A DNA stretch of 64,000 bases from contig NC_063071.1 of assembly GCF_022605165.1 (NCBI RefSeq), forward strand, positions 2,728,001-2,792,000, read 5' to 3'. Both the position numbers and the translations under genes were made by a program. Position 1 is the first letter of the stretch. Every line of letters starts with the position of its first letter. Origin of the DNA: Purpureocillium takamizusanense (lineage: Eukaryota > Ascomycota > Sordariomycetes > Hypocreales > Ophiocordycipitaceae). Of the stretch, positions 9,605 to 21,000 are shown one piece after another. The notes under the pieces were generated by a model that saw only the letters and a program-made list of their open reading frames with translations, was not told the DNA's origin and ran no database searches.

Positions 9605-11055
9605 GTGTGTCGTCTTGCTTGCTTCCCAGTAATAGTTACATAGGTAGCCCAAGCCCAAAAACTGTCTCTCATCAATGTGGGTGGATGTTGTCGCTCTCCC
9701 GTATGCTTTGCCCAGTTCAGGAGCACCTACTAATGCTTCTCTTCGTCCCCCCTGCCCAGCCAGCCGTCACTGATGCTTGCTTGGCTGCTTGCCCGCCCGC
9801 CCGTCCGCCCGCCGACGATGGTTACCTGCCCGCATTGGTACCTTGCAGGCTGCGCAGGGATCAACATTGAGTCCCCGCCGCTGACAGAGTTTCACATGCC
9901 ACCGACTTGGCGGTCTCGGCCCCAGTCGGGTAGTCGTGCGTGCAGCGCTGACTACCAACTGGTAGCAGTAGTCGTAGTAGTAGTAGTCGTAGGAGGAGTA
10001 GCGGTAGCAGCAGAAGTGACAGTCGGGCGTGCGGCGTCCGTGTTTCTTTACAAAATACCTTCTGTCCGTTCATCTTCATACATGCCATGCTCTGCACCCG
10101 ACGCACGCACAGTAGTAAAAAAGCCCCGCGCTCAGCAAGCGTCCAGCCGTCGCGGCTCAAGCAGCAGGCACCATCGCGTACGAAGTACACACTCGACAAG
10201 AGAGCAGCACAAACCAGGTCGTCGTCATACCCACGATCCCATGACTGCGCGCGCACTCGCACTCGCACGCACCGGGCCACGTTTCAGCCGCGCGCCGGCC
10301 CTGGAGACAGAACGCATATCGCTACATGTAGTTATATGCCGCAATGCTTAGAGTTGAAACTCGCAAGCAAAGAACAAGCCAGCCAATCGCCTGTTGCAAA
10401 AAGGTCGCAAAGCATGGGCCTTGAGCTGTGCTCTGCTTGATGGTCTCCCATCACGCGCAAAGAAGAAAAAAAGAAAGAGCCAGAGAAGAAAAGAAGAAGA
10501 AAAAGCTCTGTTCAACATGGGTTCCCCTGACTTCCCCACAGGCGTCGATCATGCCTGCCTGGCAGTACGCAGTACAACCTGCCTATCCCGCCCCGTCGAC
10601 GGGGGAAAAGCAGCTGTTGTGTAATAGTAAACCCTCTGCTAAGACGAGATGGATGGACTTGGCGCCGCTTGAAATTGCTCGTCCCACCTATTTCGGCGCG
10701 CTCCGTGTATGATGGGTAGCTGGCTGGGGCGTGTGTCTACACGTATGGGTACGGTATGGGCATGGGGTGTGCGTGTGCCTGCCATGAACCCCTGACGATA
10801 ATGGATACTTTATGTACTTTGTAGGCGCTGCAAAAGTACGTGCGTGGGGAGTGTTATCATTGAATCCCCCTTCGACAAAGTTTTGCCTCGTAAGCATCAT
10901 CTACGACTTAACTTGGTTACCTAACCTAACTTGCAAAATACGTTGCCCCTTCTTCTATCCAGTCAGCTGCAGAACTTGCCCGTGCCATTCCCCGTCCATG
11001 CCACAACGGCATCATAGCGAGGGGTCTCGTGCATACATTTGAACCCGGCTGCCCC

Positions 11056-12225
11056 CTACGCGTACGTCTCGCCACAGCGGCACTCCTCCATCTTGCCGGC
11101 GTGTCCCCCTCGTCCTTCCTCCGCAGTGGCCTCGAGATGCAGGTGCGCGCCGTGCGCGACGAGCGTCCTCGCAACGTCCGCATGGCCCGACCCCACGGCC
11201 AGCAGCAGCGGCACGCTGCAGGACTCGTTGCCGTTACCGCCGCCGCTGCTGCCCGCGTCTACATCCGAGTCCTTGGCTAGGCCCAGTAACAGCCTCCTCC
11301 CCGCGTCGTTGTCATCGTCCACGCACCCGCCGCGATCTTGAAGCAGCCGCGACACGACGGCCTGGATCGCCGCATCCACCACGATGGTGGTGGTGGCGGT
11401 GGTGCCATCAACGTCGGAGTCGCCGCCGCCGGAGCCACGCTCGACGACGGGCCGCAGCGGGCTGTTGGCGTCGGCGCCGTGGGCGAGCAGCATCTCCACG
11501 AGCGTCATGTCGCCGTGGCCTGCCGCGTTGGCGAGCGGCGTGCGGCCGTAGGGGTCCCGCGTCTCGAGGTCGATGCCGTGGACGCGCAGGAGCATGCGCG
11601 CGAGCGCCGCGTTGCGATGCGCCGCGGCCCAGCATAGTGCCGCCTGGCCCTTGGGCGAGCGGGCGTTGACGTTGATGTTTATTACCTCTGCTCCCTCTCC
11701 CTCTTCTTGTTCTCCAGCCCCTGCTTCTTCCTCTCCTCCTCCTCCGCCTTCATCCCCTCCGCCGTCGCCGCCGCCGCGATCATCATCACGCGTGGCCGCC
11801 GTAGCAGCCCCCAGCAGCAGCGCGACCACGTCCTCAAAGTTGTACTGAGCCGCGAGCTCCAGCGGACTGGGCGCGTTGGCGCACTGCGGGCACCTCGTCG
11901 CGGCGGCGGCACCTCCTCCTCTGCCAGCGGCGATGGCGGCGGCGGCGTCGAGGGCGTCGCGCACCGTGCCCATCCGCCGGCGCCGGATGGCCCACGTCAC
12001 CAGCGACGGGCCGTGGGCCTGCACGCCGAGCCGGTAGCGGTGCCGCAGCAGGTCGCGGTACAGCCGCCGGCTCGCCCGCGACAGCGCCGAGAGGTCCTGC
12101 GCGCTGGCGACGAAGCCAGCGATGAACAGCAGGAGCTCTGCGGGGAGGCTGGCGAGCTCGCAGGCCGGGCGGCGCTGGTTGCTAGTAGTGCCGCCGTTGC
12201 TCACGGGGATGGGCGGCGGATCCAT
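11056..12225 (-). CDS. F-box and ankyrin-repeat protein
   Basis: Single exon, 389 residues. The open frame extends to 12423 but the first ATG in it is 12225, giving MDPPPIPVSN. Residues about 24-70 (ELASLPAELLLFIAGF...LSRASRRLYRDLL) fit an F-box, which binds Skp1 in SCF ubiquitin ligases. Ankyrin repeats follow: SPLELAAQYNFEDVVALLL, then GQAALCWAAAHRNAALARMLL, YGRTPLANAAGHGDMTLVEMLLAHGADAN, and a last one near the C-terminus (LLLAVGSGHADVARTLVAHGA). A Gly/Asp/Glu-rich insert separates the first and second repeats and another disordered stretch lies before the last. The likely role is a substrate-recruiting subunit of a ubiquitin ligase; the target is unknown. The C-terminus ends in ECRCGETYA. 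Confidence 0.85.
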   Translation of the reverse strand: MDPPPIPVSNGGTTSNQRRPACELASLPAELLLFIAGFVASAQDLSALSRASRRLYRDLLRHRYRLGVQAHGPSLVTWAIRRRRMGTVRDALDAAAAIAAGRGGGAAAATRCPQCANAPSPLELAAQYNFEDVVALLLGAATAATRDDDRGGGDGGGDEGGGGGEEEAGAGEQEEGEGAEVININVNARSPKGQAALCWAAAHRNAALARMLLRVHGIDLETRDPYGRTPLANAAGHGDMTLVEMLLAHGADANSPLRPVVERGSGGGDSDVDGTTATTTIVVDAAIQAVVSRLLQDRGGCVDDDNDAGRRLLLGLAKDSDVDAGSSGGGNGNESCSVPLLLAVGSGHADVARTLVAHGAHLHLEATAEEGRGGHAGKMEECRCGETYA

Positions 12226-12825
12226 GAATGGGGATGGAGGTGACTGACATGGAGGGGTTGCAGCAGGGCAGGTGATGCTGTCTAACCGGCTACCTCGTGA
12301 GAAGCCACGGCTGCATTGTTGTGGTTGATGGCCGTTGACGGGAACCGGATGTGATAAAAACGCCTGATGAAGAAAGACTGCCGGCAAGGGGGTATCGGGC
12401 AGCTCCCATCTCCAAGATCCCAACAGTGACCCTACTGATGGCTACGTAGTCACATCAATCGTGAATTGGTAGATGCGGTGAGGCCACCCACCACCCACGC
12501 CTGGTCCCCTGACATCAGCATGATGCGTCCATCTGCATGTAACCCCGAACCCGAAACCGCGCCGGCCGGCATCCATCCATCCGGCACGCATGGCGCCACC
12601 ACCCATCCGAACAATAACGCTACACACTTAGCATGAACATGGAATTTAACTATACGGTCTGCTATTTGGGTGGGCGGCTATCCAACGTGCTTATAAGCGG
12701 TGTTGTATTCACCTTCACTCTGCCCCCCCTTTCTCACGACTGTCTGGTTCCAGTCCACCATCGGCGGGCACAACACCAACAAGAGTCTACCCAACAACGC
12801 TTCACCATTCTATATCGCCGTAGCA
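12226..12825. other. Intergenic region
   Basis: Six hundred bases between the F-box gene start and the indoleamine dioxygenase stop, both on the minus strand. It should hold the F-box promoter and the dioxygenase 3' end. No gene seen. Confidence 0.5.
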
Positions 12826-14515
12826 TCACTTCCCCCGCGCGCTCTGCTGCCCTAATCCCACAGTCTCGTCCCTCGACTGACGCAGGAACGGCACCAGGGC
12901 CGACCCGCCCGTGCCCTGGAGCTCATCCCCGCCGCCCTTGGCCATGACCGCCTGCAGCCCGGCCTCCTCCTCCTCCTCTTCCTCCTCCTTTTGCTCTCTC
13001 TCGCCCCTTGTTGCCGGGCCCGTCCCATCCCCCCCGTTTGTGCGCCGCGCCCCGTTCCTCGTCTCTCGCGCATCATCATCATCGCCATTAGCCTCCTGCG
13101 CGGCCGCAAGGCGTGCCGGCTGCACAATGTACTTGCTCACCACGGCCATGTGCCTCCCGCGCCACGACCGCAGCTCCTTGACGCACCCGTCGTACGCCCG
13201 CACCAGCCGCTCATCGGACCGGCGGTGGCTCTCGACGTAGCCGCGTATCGTCATCGGCAAGCGGGCCAGCTGCCCGAGCAGCTCGCGGTGCTTGCCGGGC
13301 ATGTACGCCCTCATCTCCTATCGTCACGCGGGCGCGCGCAAAGAGCAGCAACAGGTCAGCCAGCGTCCTTTGCCCATTTTATCGGGTCGTTTCATCGGTG
13401 CGCGCCCTCCCACTTCGTAGGCCTGTCGTCACATGCGTATCCAACATCATCACCACCAGCCCAAGCCCAGCCCAGGCCGGCGCCCCCTGGATATGTTTTG
13501 ACACTAAAAAGAAGGAAGAAAAAAAACTCACCTCGAAAAAGGACTCGCGTCCCCCGCCGGGACCCTCATGTCGCACGCCCAGCACGCAGTCGAGCGCCTG
13601 GAACAGGCAGCTCTGGCCTGCGCTCCCGCCCACGCACCGTGCCCGGCGCTCCGACCCGTCGACGCGCTGGAACACCACCTCCCCGCGCGGCAGGCCCTTG
13701 TTCTCCATGCCCCTGCCGCCGCTGAAGAAGGGCCGCAGCTCGTGGTAGAAGGCGCGCGCGTCCAGGAGGGGGTACAGCTTGGGCAGGTGCCTCGCCATGC
13801 GGGCCAACGCCTCGGCGGAGCGGTCCAGCGCCGCGACCAGGCCCGAGGAGACGTCGTCGTCGTCGTCGTCGTCGTCAGCATCGTCGTTTCCGTTGACGGC
13901 CGCGGCGAGGGCGTCCAGCAGGAGAGCCAGTAGCGTGCCGCCCTCTGCTTCGACTAGCACGGGGACGAGGTAGAAGGCGTCCTCGCCGCGTGTGCCCGTA
14001 AAGGACCCGAGCGAGACGAGCTCCTCCAAGTCGTAGAACCCAGCGCCGGCATCATCGCCATCATTGTTATCCTCGTTGCTACCGACGCCGCCGCCGCTAC
14101 CACCCACCACTGCCGCCCAGTTCCAAAGGCAGAGCCCCGCGTAGCTCAGCACGGGCTCCATGCCCAGGCGCTCGCAGACGTGCAGAAACGGCTCGCCGAG
14201 CTGCGGCGGCACCGTGTCGACGACGGCGGCATCGCCGCCGCCCGCCCAGACGTAGCCGTGGACGAGGAACGCGAGGACCACGTACGCGCGCCGCAGGTCC
14301 GGCTCCGTCGTCAGCCCGCTCGTGCTGAGCACGGGCAGCGCCCCGACGTGCCCGCCGAGCGCGCGCGACGCGATCAGCGCGGGCAGCCGGGCGGCGAGGT
14401 CGTCCCACGGGGCGTAGTAGCCGTCGCGGAAGGAGGTCAGGGGGGTGTCGTCGGAGAGGAAGCCCCTCGTGCGGGAGAGGCCAAAGGAGGCGAGGTCTGG
14501 GAAGACGACTACCAT
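12826..14515 (-). CDS. Indoleamine 2,3-dioxygenase (IDO family)
   Basis: Two exons, 14515-13532 and 13317-12826 (intron 214 bp), 491 residues. IDO opens the indole ring of tryptophan with O2 to give N-formylkynurenine, a haem-dependent step toward kynurenine and de novo NAD. Family marks: LRPFFSGG, GGSAGQSCLFQALD, EMRAYMPGKHRELL (made by the splice) and RGRHMAVVSKYI, whose His384 matches the proximal haem ligand. The C-terminal GTGGSALVPFLRQSRDET motif seen in fungal members is also present. Two low-complexity inserts are unusual: an Asp run (DDADDDDDDDD) in exon 1 and a long acidic, Glu-rich stretch between the haem His region and the C-terminal motif. The protein is longer than the roughly 400 residues of animal IDO for this reason. 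The neighbours do not belong to a kynurenine pathway cluster. Confidence 0.93.
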
Positions 14516-16392
14516 GATGGGGTTGCACGCTGAAGCACGTTGCAGTGGGATGCCCGTATAATGCTTGTCTAGTTGGTGCTGGTGATGGCATTAACGTAAC
14601 GGAGCAGTGGCGGTCTAAGTCGTCGTTTTTCACAATTCTGCACACCTGTATCAGTGCTGTACATCGACCTGCCAATTGAGTATAAGCTATATATAATCCA
14701 GGCCTCTATGTCCTAGTTCACTTTACATCTTGCCGCTCAGCGCCCTTGGAGCGTTGCGCTTCGATTCGCACTTGACAATGCGCGCGCCCTTGGCTTGACG
14801 CATACACCACTTATTTAGGCTAGCAGTGCGGCATGTCGTCTGGCCAAGGGGTGCGACCGTCCAGTCGTCAGCACGGAACAAGCACTCGGGGCAACGCATA
14901 CACGTCGCCAAGGTTCTCTTATCACTTCACGTTCCATGCAACTGTTCTCGCACCCCGGGACCCCCCATCGTCACGAGGTCGCTGCACGGTGATGTATGTG
15001 TACATGTAATCTCTGCCGCCAGGGCGTTTTATGGCTCTGGCGCATAGACGTCGTATGGCCTTGGGCGCGCAGGATCAAACCGCGCAATGTCTCCGGCGGA
15101 CATGTCCGTCAAACTATATCGTAATCGAAAAAAAGGCACAAGAGAAAATAAATATCGAAAAGACAAAGTGTGTGTCGTTGGGGGGTTGCCTGTGCTGTCG
15201 TCGAAACACTCGCACGAGCCGTCAGAGACTCGTTGCGCATTTTACGCGCAACGCATATGGTTGAATGGCTCTAGCGTTGGGGTGATGTGGTCTCGATAGG
15301 CGGGAGGGAGGGAGGGAGGGAGTTGTCGAAAGCCCATGGTCGAGTCGATGGGGAGCGGGCATGTGCTTCCAAGAGGGCTTGTAGTAGTTAGTTGGCTTTG
15401 AGGGTTCAGATAAACCACTCAACTTGCAGGTTTGTGTTATGGACACATGGCTGAAAAGCGATGGGTGTAAAGCTGGACAGCGCTGGGATTGAAATTGCTA
15501 GACGAAAACGGCGGGTGCGAAATGGGAGAGAGTCCAATCGAGTCAAGCCCGCCACGGGAGCACCGACATAATACGCACCAAGTCGAATGCAATTGATGAC
15601 CCCAGGCACACTACATGAACTATGTGTCCACGTTCTTGCGTAAATGGCAACATGGGCGTATGAGCGGATGTAGAATGCTTTTCAGGTAGTTCATCTCGAG
15701 TAGAAGTGGGTTTCTTTCCGTGATGAGTTGGGTCAACTTTAGCTTTCATGACGTATTCAACTCATTCACGATGCGCATGTGAGCCTCATTGATGTGAATA
15801 TGCATAACATAACCCGCGACCTATCGTCACCCCATGACGATCACTTGAGAGATCCAGCGCAAGATTCATCGTTAAAGCAAACCTATCTAACTCTTTTCTC
15901 TCTCCACTGCATTATTAATTCTCGGCTTTATAAGATCCATGGGGCCCTCACATGCAATGAGTTGAGTCTCCTTCCCCGTCCCCGCAAGCGTTGCTTCCGA
16001 TGTGGCCGTGAGGCAGACAGAGCTCCGTCCGATATTGGCCACATCCGCAGCAACGCAACGGCCGCCGATCTGAAGCGCAAGCATCACCATGGGTGAAGAG
16101 CACCAAGAGCCGAATCAATCGGGTCATCATGGCTTGGAACCCGAGGACAGACCTGAACGGCTCGCGACGCGAGACCCCAGGCCATGAGGGCGACTCCATC
16201 ATCGGTATCATCGTCACGATATAAGAAGCCTCCGTTGAGCATCACATCACCATGGCGAGACATCACATCACGTCAATCACGATCAACCTTCTCCCGCAAC
16301 CAGCAACCTTGCCTCACAAAGGCAACCAACCGATCATTCGCTTCTTAAACATAGAGATTCAAAGCAACTGACGGACCGAAAAGCCCCCCATC
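14516..16392. other. Intergenic region with a G-run motif
   Basis: About 1.9 kb between divergent genes, so it contains both promoters. A GGGA repeat at 15302-15320 could form a G-quadruplex. TACATGTA occurs at 15001-15008. I see no gene. Confidence 0.5.
15302..15320 (+). other. G-quadruplex-type motif
   Basis: Five GGG runs separated by single A residues, matching the canonical four-run G-quadruplex pattern with one-base loops. It lies about 1.1 kb upstream of the reductase start codon and 0.8 kb upstream of the IDO start. Confidence 0.6.
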
Positions 16393-18007
16393 ATGTTTTC
16401 CTCCGCGCAGCCCGTCCTCCCGCCCGGCACCCTCGTGCTCGTTACCGGCGTCTCCGGCTTCATCGGCAGCCACGTCGCCGACAAGCTCCTGGCCGCGGGG
16501 TACGCCGTCCGCGGCACAACGCGCGACGCGGCCAAGCACGCCTGGCTCGCGGCGCTGTTCGACGACAGGTACGGCAAGGGCCGGTTCGAGCTGCACGGCG
16601 TGCCGGACATGGCTGCCGAGGGGGCCTTTGACCAGGTTCTCCAAGGTAGGCACACAGTTTCGATATATGCCCAGGTGTCAAGATGTTCTACACAGTTTCG
16701 ATATATGTCCAAGTGTCAAGTTTCTTCTTCCACTCAATGCCCCGGTCGTTTCCACCCCTTTTCTCCGGCCCTAATCACGCCGATGCTGGGACATCTCGAG
16801 AAAGCTATACAAGTTTGCATTCGAGTGGCATGGGCATCATATCAGGGTTTTGCGTGTCATGTCGATGAAAATATCAGGGGCTGATGATGATGATGATAAT
16901 AATCCCGCGCAGGAGCCTCCGGCGTCATCAACATCGCCTCCGACACCACCTTCGCGCCGGACCCGCACGCCGTCATCACGCCCACCGTCGCCGGCGCGGT
17001 GAACCTCGCGCGCGCCGCCTCGCGCACGCCCTCGGTGCGGCGCTTCGTGCAGACGTCGAGCTGCGCCTCGGCCGCGAACCCCGGTCCCATCACCACCACG
17101 GCCACCACCGGGCCCGACAACGGCGGCAGAGAGTACCCAACCATCACCAAGGAGACGTGGAACGATGCCGCCGTGGCGCAGGCGTGGGCCCCGCCTCCGT
17201 ACGAGCCCGCCCGGGGCTTCGCCGTGTACGCCGCGTGCAAGACCGAGGCGGAGAGGGCGCTGTGGAGGTGGTATCGTGAGACGCGGCCTGCGCTCGTGCT
17301 CAACGCTGGTGAGCCTAACTTGACTCCCTAACCCCCCTTACATGAAGGCGGCGCCTGGCCTGGCCTGGCCTGCTGCGTCCCCAACCATGTGACGCATGAA
17401 GCCGCCCCTTAGATGTAGAGCGGTGCGTGTGTGCTGACGAGAAACTCTTACAAGTACTTCCGAGCATGAACATGGGCAAGAGTCTGGATGTGACGCATCA
17501 GGGGCACCCGTCCACGTCGGGGCTCGTCGCGGCGCTGTTCACGGGCAACCACGATGATCTCGCCTCCGCTGCGCAATGTATGTAATGTACCTACTTATCC
17601 CACCCCCCTTTCTTCTCCTTCTCCTGCCTCTCTCCTGCTGCCTCTACTAGTCCTCCATCATCATCCCTACTTGCAAGGCTGACCAAGCACCCACGCGCGC
17701 ACCAGACTTTTACATAGACGTGCAAGACACGGCGCGGCTGCACGTCGCCGCGCTGCTGCACCCAGACGTGCGTGAGGAGCGGCTGTTCGCCTACGCGGGC
17801 CCTTACACCTGGCGCACGATCCAGCGTGCCATGCAAGAGCTGTACCCGCGCCGTACGTTCGCGCCGGACGTGGCGGACGCGCCGCTCGACGGGAGCGTGG
17901 TGCCGGGGACGGCGCGCGCCGAGGCCCTCCTGCGCGAGATGGGGCGCGACGGATGGACGAGCCTAGAGGACTGCGTGAGGATGAACACGGAGGACCTGGC
18001 TGTGTAG
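16393..18007 (+). CDS. NAD(P)-dependent epimerase/dehydratase-type reductase (extended SDR)
   Basis: Four exons: 16393-16645, 16913-17308, 17455-17577 and 17706-18007; introns of 267, 146 and 128 bp; 357 residues. The N-terminus has the Rossmann motif TGVSGFIGSH (GxxGxxG, residues 18-27) and an Arg two strands later (RGTTRD), which usually favours NADPH. The active-site Tyr-xxx-Lys is YAACK (Tyr190, Lys194), with Ser residues of QTSSCAS about 60 positions earlier as the expected third member. Family relatives are fungal Gre2-like ketone/aldehyde reductases and 3-beta-hydroxysteroid-type dehydrogenases. DFYIDVQDTARLHVAAL in exon 4 is also typical of them. The substrate is unknown. Intron 3' ends were chosen so that exons join as LNAVLPSMN and AAQYFYIDV, matching family spacing. 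Intron 2 includes a short CCTGG repeat. Confidence 0.9.
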
Positions 18008-21000
18008 GTGGTTTACTGGGTTTCTCGTGCGCCTCTGTGTGTGGCACGGATGTGTGCCCGGGCGCCGACGTTTATGTGAGGGGTGGTCGGGCAGTCGAGA
18101 CGTCCCGCAGGGGATGTCTGGTGGCATTGGTTGTCATGGGCTGGTTGGCGGTGATGGGAGGAGAGGGCAGCCCGACCATCGGGATGTGACCGCATATGCT
18201 CATTTGAGTACGGGTGGCCAACTCTAACGGGTTCTATCGTGGTTGTGGAGCGGATAAGAGAAGATGTACGTGAGTTCGGGTGGCCAGTATATACGCCGGG
18301 CAGTACTCTCGGTCGGCGAGGCGGCGCGGCACCAGAGAGTGACTGGAACAAAGTAACGTGAGCCAGATATACCGATAGCTTGCACACTGAGCGCTTTGTC
18401 CGGGACTGAAGACATCGCCATCGTCACAGCGAGGTGGCCTGTGGCCTCGTGTGGACAGGACGTCAACTACAAAAGTAGCCATGCCATTTGTCAGTTGGTC
18501 TGCTACAATAGGCCCATCAACAGAGTCGAGCGGTGCAAGGCCCGTACCGGCCATTGCCCGCTGGGTCTTCTCCGAGGGTCGGTATCGGCCTTGCGCCGCC
18601 AACGACGAACAGCAGCAGAGATGCCACGTGCTGCGATGGCCCGGGACGAGGCCGATCAGGCTCACTTTCAGTTGGTCGAGCAGCCCAAGCACGTGGCAGC
18701 TCATGTGCGGCCGCTTCAACCACGGCGGCTAGCACGGCAGAGTCTCACGGACGAACACGCGCCCACTCACATGGCATGGGAGCAAACCGCTCCTCCTCGT
18801 CGCGAACCAAACAAGGCACGGCTGGATGGACGGACCCCGCCCTGATCGGTTGTTGCGTTCCGGCCAGCAATGGCTCGCCAACGTGGGGTGAAACGACACG
18901 CGTGCCCGTGTGCAACCGAGCAGAGCGGCTCGCCGCCAGTCCCATCCGTGAGACGCCAGACGGGCAGCCGCGCATCGAGTTCAGTGCAGCTGGCCCGTTG
19001 TGGCACAGCGTCGGGGGCCAAGGAACGTGTGAAGGAAGGGACGGCATCCCTGGTCTGAGACATGCGGTAACCAGAGGCAGGCTCCACGACAGACGCGCAT
19101 CGGGCAGGTCAAAGTCCTTCGGCAGCCGACCGATGCCATGCATGGAGACTATCAATCCAGCCGTCCATCCACCAGGGGCAGACCAAAAAAAACAGAGCCG
19201 CGTCTCGCCAGGGCTGCCGGTGAGCCGTCACACTCTCCTCCTCCCTCCCCCACCCAGGCGGGCGGATAGAGGGCAGGCAGGACATCAAGGGAACCACGTG
19301 GCACAAGCGCTCAGGTCGGGGTTGTTGTATGGAGTGGGCGGCTGAGGAGAAGCTCGGACGTCGATATTCTTTTCTTCATCGGGGCCAAAGATACAGTCAG
19401 GCTTCTCGTCCTTGATTCGTCGCCACGGGGCGAGGAGGACAAAAGAGAGACGGCTCGCGTTGGTCGGCCTGCCGATGACGGGCTTGACGGCACCCCGGGA
19501 TGGGATGGGGGGCATGCCAGGCTTCGGAGGAGCTGCTGCTGCTGCGACGGCACAAAGATGAAACTGCGCTGTAAGACAGCAGCAGCAGACGAGAGGAGCG
19601 AATGGCCTGTTCGCTTGGCACGCAGATGCGAGGGCATGCGGCCACGGAGGGCGGGGTTGCATTTGGAGAAGCGCGCGCGCGTTGGGTGCCCGCGACACGA
19701 GCGAGCGAGGCTGCTGACGGCGACAAAGGCCCAATGAAGGCGCCGAGTGGCTTCGTCCAAGGATCCAATGGACGTGCGGCTGCTGCCGATGGCATCAGCT
19801 CGAGGGGGGGCGGTGGTGGTTGCATACATATGTACTTCGTACCTCCATGATAGGTACATGGATGGATGATATTATCGACGGCGGCTGGTGCGGTGTTCCC
19901 ATGGCCGGGGCGGGATGCGTTGCAACGCAATTGCGGCGCGAGGCATCGTTGGGTGTGCCGCAATGAGGCAGCGTTGGGTGGGTGGGCGGAGTGCAACAAG
20001 AGTTGCAAGTGCAAGGTTTGCAGCAGCAACCTCCTCCTTCTCGTCCTCTGGAAGTTGTCCTCCACCTTGCAAATGATGGCGTTAGCGAAACGTCCGCCGA
20101 GCGCCGGGGGAGGCTGCGGTGGCTGCACGCCGTGGCTGAGTTGAAGACACAGCACGGACGAGGCGCCGCCAGCCTTGGAAGTGGAGGATGGAGGAACTTG
20201 GCCCCAGGGCATTTGCATCGCTGGTGGATTGTCCCCCCGACTGCATGACCGAGCAGCCCTGATGAGCCACCTCACCTCTGCCCTGTGCAAGCCCCTGGAG
20301 CGTGGTGGTGGTGGTGGCTGCACCAGCACGTGCTGCGGGTGGCGGGAGGCAGACTCAGGCTTTCCATCCGTTCATTCCAAGGTTCCATCCCATCCCGGCC
20401 CATCCCCTGCGAACACCAGGTGGCTGTTCCCCCCTTTCGTCTGTTTGACGATTTCCCAAGCAAGCTAACGGGCGATCAGGGCCTTGGACAGGACGAACGA
20501 TACCTTGACGACACGCGAACAAGAATAGAAACCTCCATGGCCCCGCCGCCGGCGCGTCACAGTCACGACAGCCCTGCAGCCCCTGCAGGTCCGAAGCCGT
20601 GGAACCCGCACCGGAGGGGCGTCCCCAGGCGGGATGACGGGCGATTGACGGAACCTGGAATGGCTGACAATTTGCAACGAATGCACTGCGTATACATCGA
20701 GGTAGCAGTGGTGAAAAGGCAAAAGGCGTGCACCAACCACACCATACCACCACCCCTGTCTCTGGGGTCGACGGCCGGCTTGGGTCGACGGCGATGCCGA
20801 TGGAGGAGGGTACGATTTCGCCAGAGGCGCTTCCTAGTCTGCCGTACCACGACTCCTCGGGACCAAGGCCGTCGACTGATTGGCGAGGGCATGCAAAGCA
20901 AGGCAATCTTGGAGCCCGAGCTGAGTTTGGTTGCAACCCGTACGTAAATAAGGTGGTTGACGCGGCACGCGACGACCTCGTGGTCCTGCTGCACCTTGTT

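Larger units (their letters stand above)
8503..11055. other. Gene-free stretch with simple repeats
   Basis: About 2.5 kb with a (GT)16 tract at 8527-8558, CA-rich DNA at 8995-9070, six GTGGC copies at 9575-9604 and a GTACGAAGTAC word at 10178-10188. ORFs in this stretch are proline/threonine-rich readings of simple repeats with no family features. It should include the cutinase promoter at its left and the 3' flank of the F-box gene at its right. Confidence 0.5.

Noticed and set aside
8947..9870. Plus-strand ORF of 307 codons
   Set aside because: Pro/Thr/His-rich reading of CA repeats and simple sequence with no family features.
19397..20329. Minus-strand ORF of 310 codons in the gene-free region
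   Set aside because: No motif, Pro/Arg/Ser-rich and overlapped by other equally long frames, as expected for GC-rich non-coding DNA.
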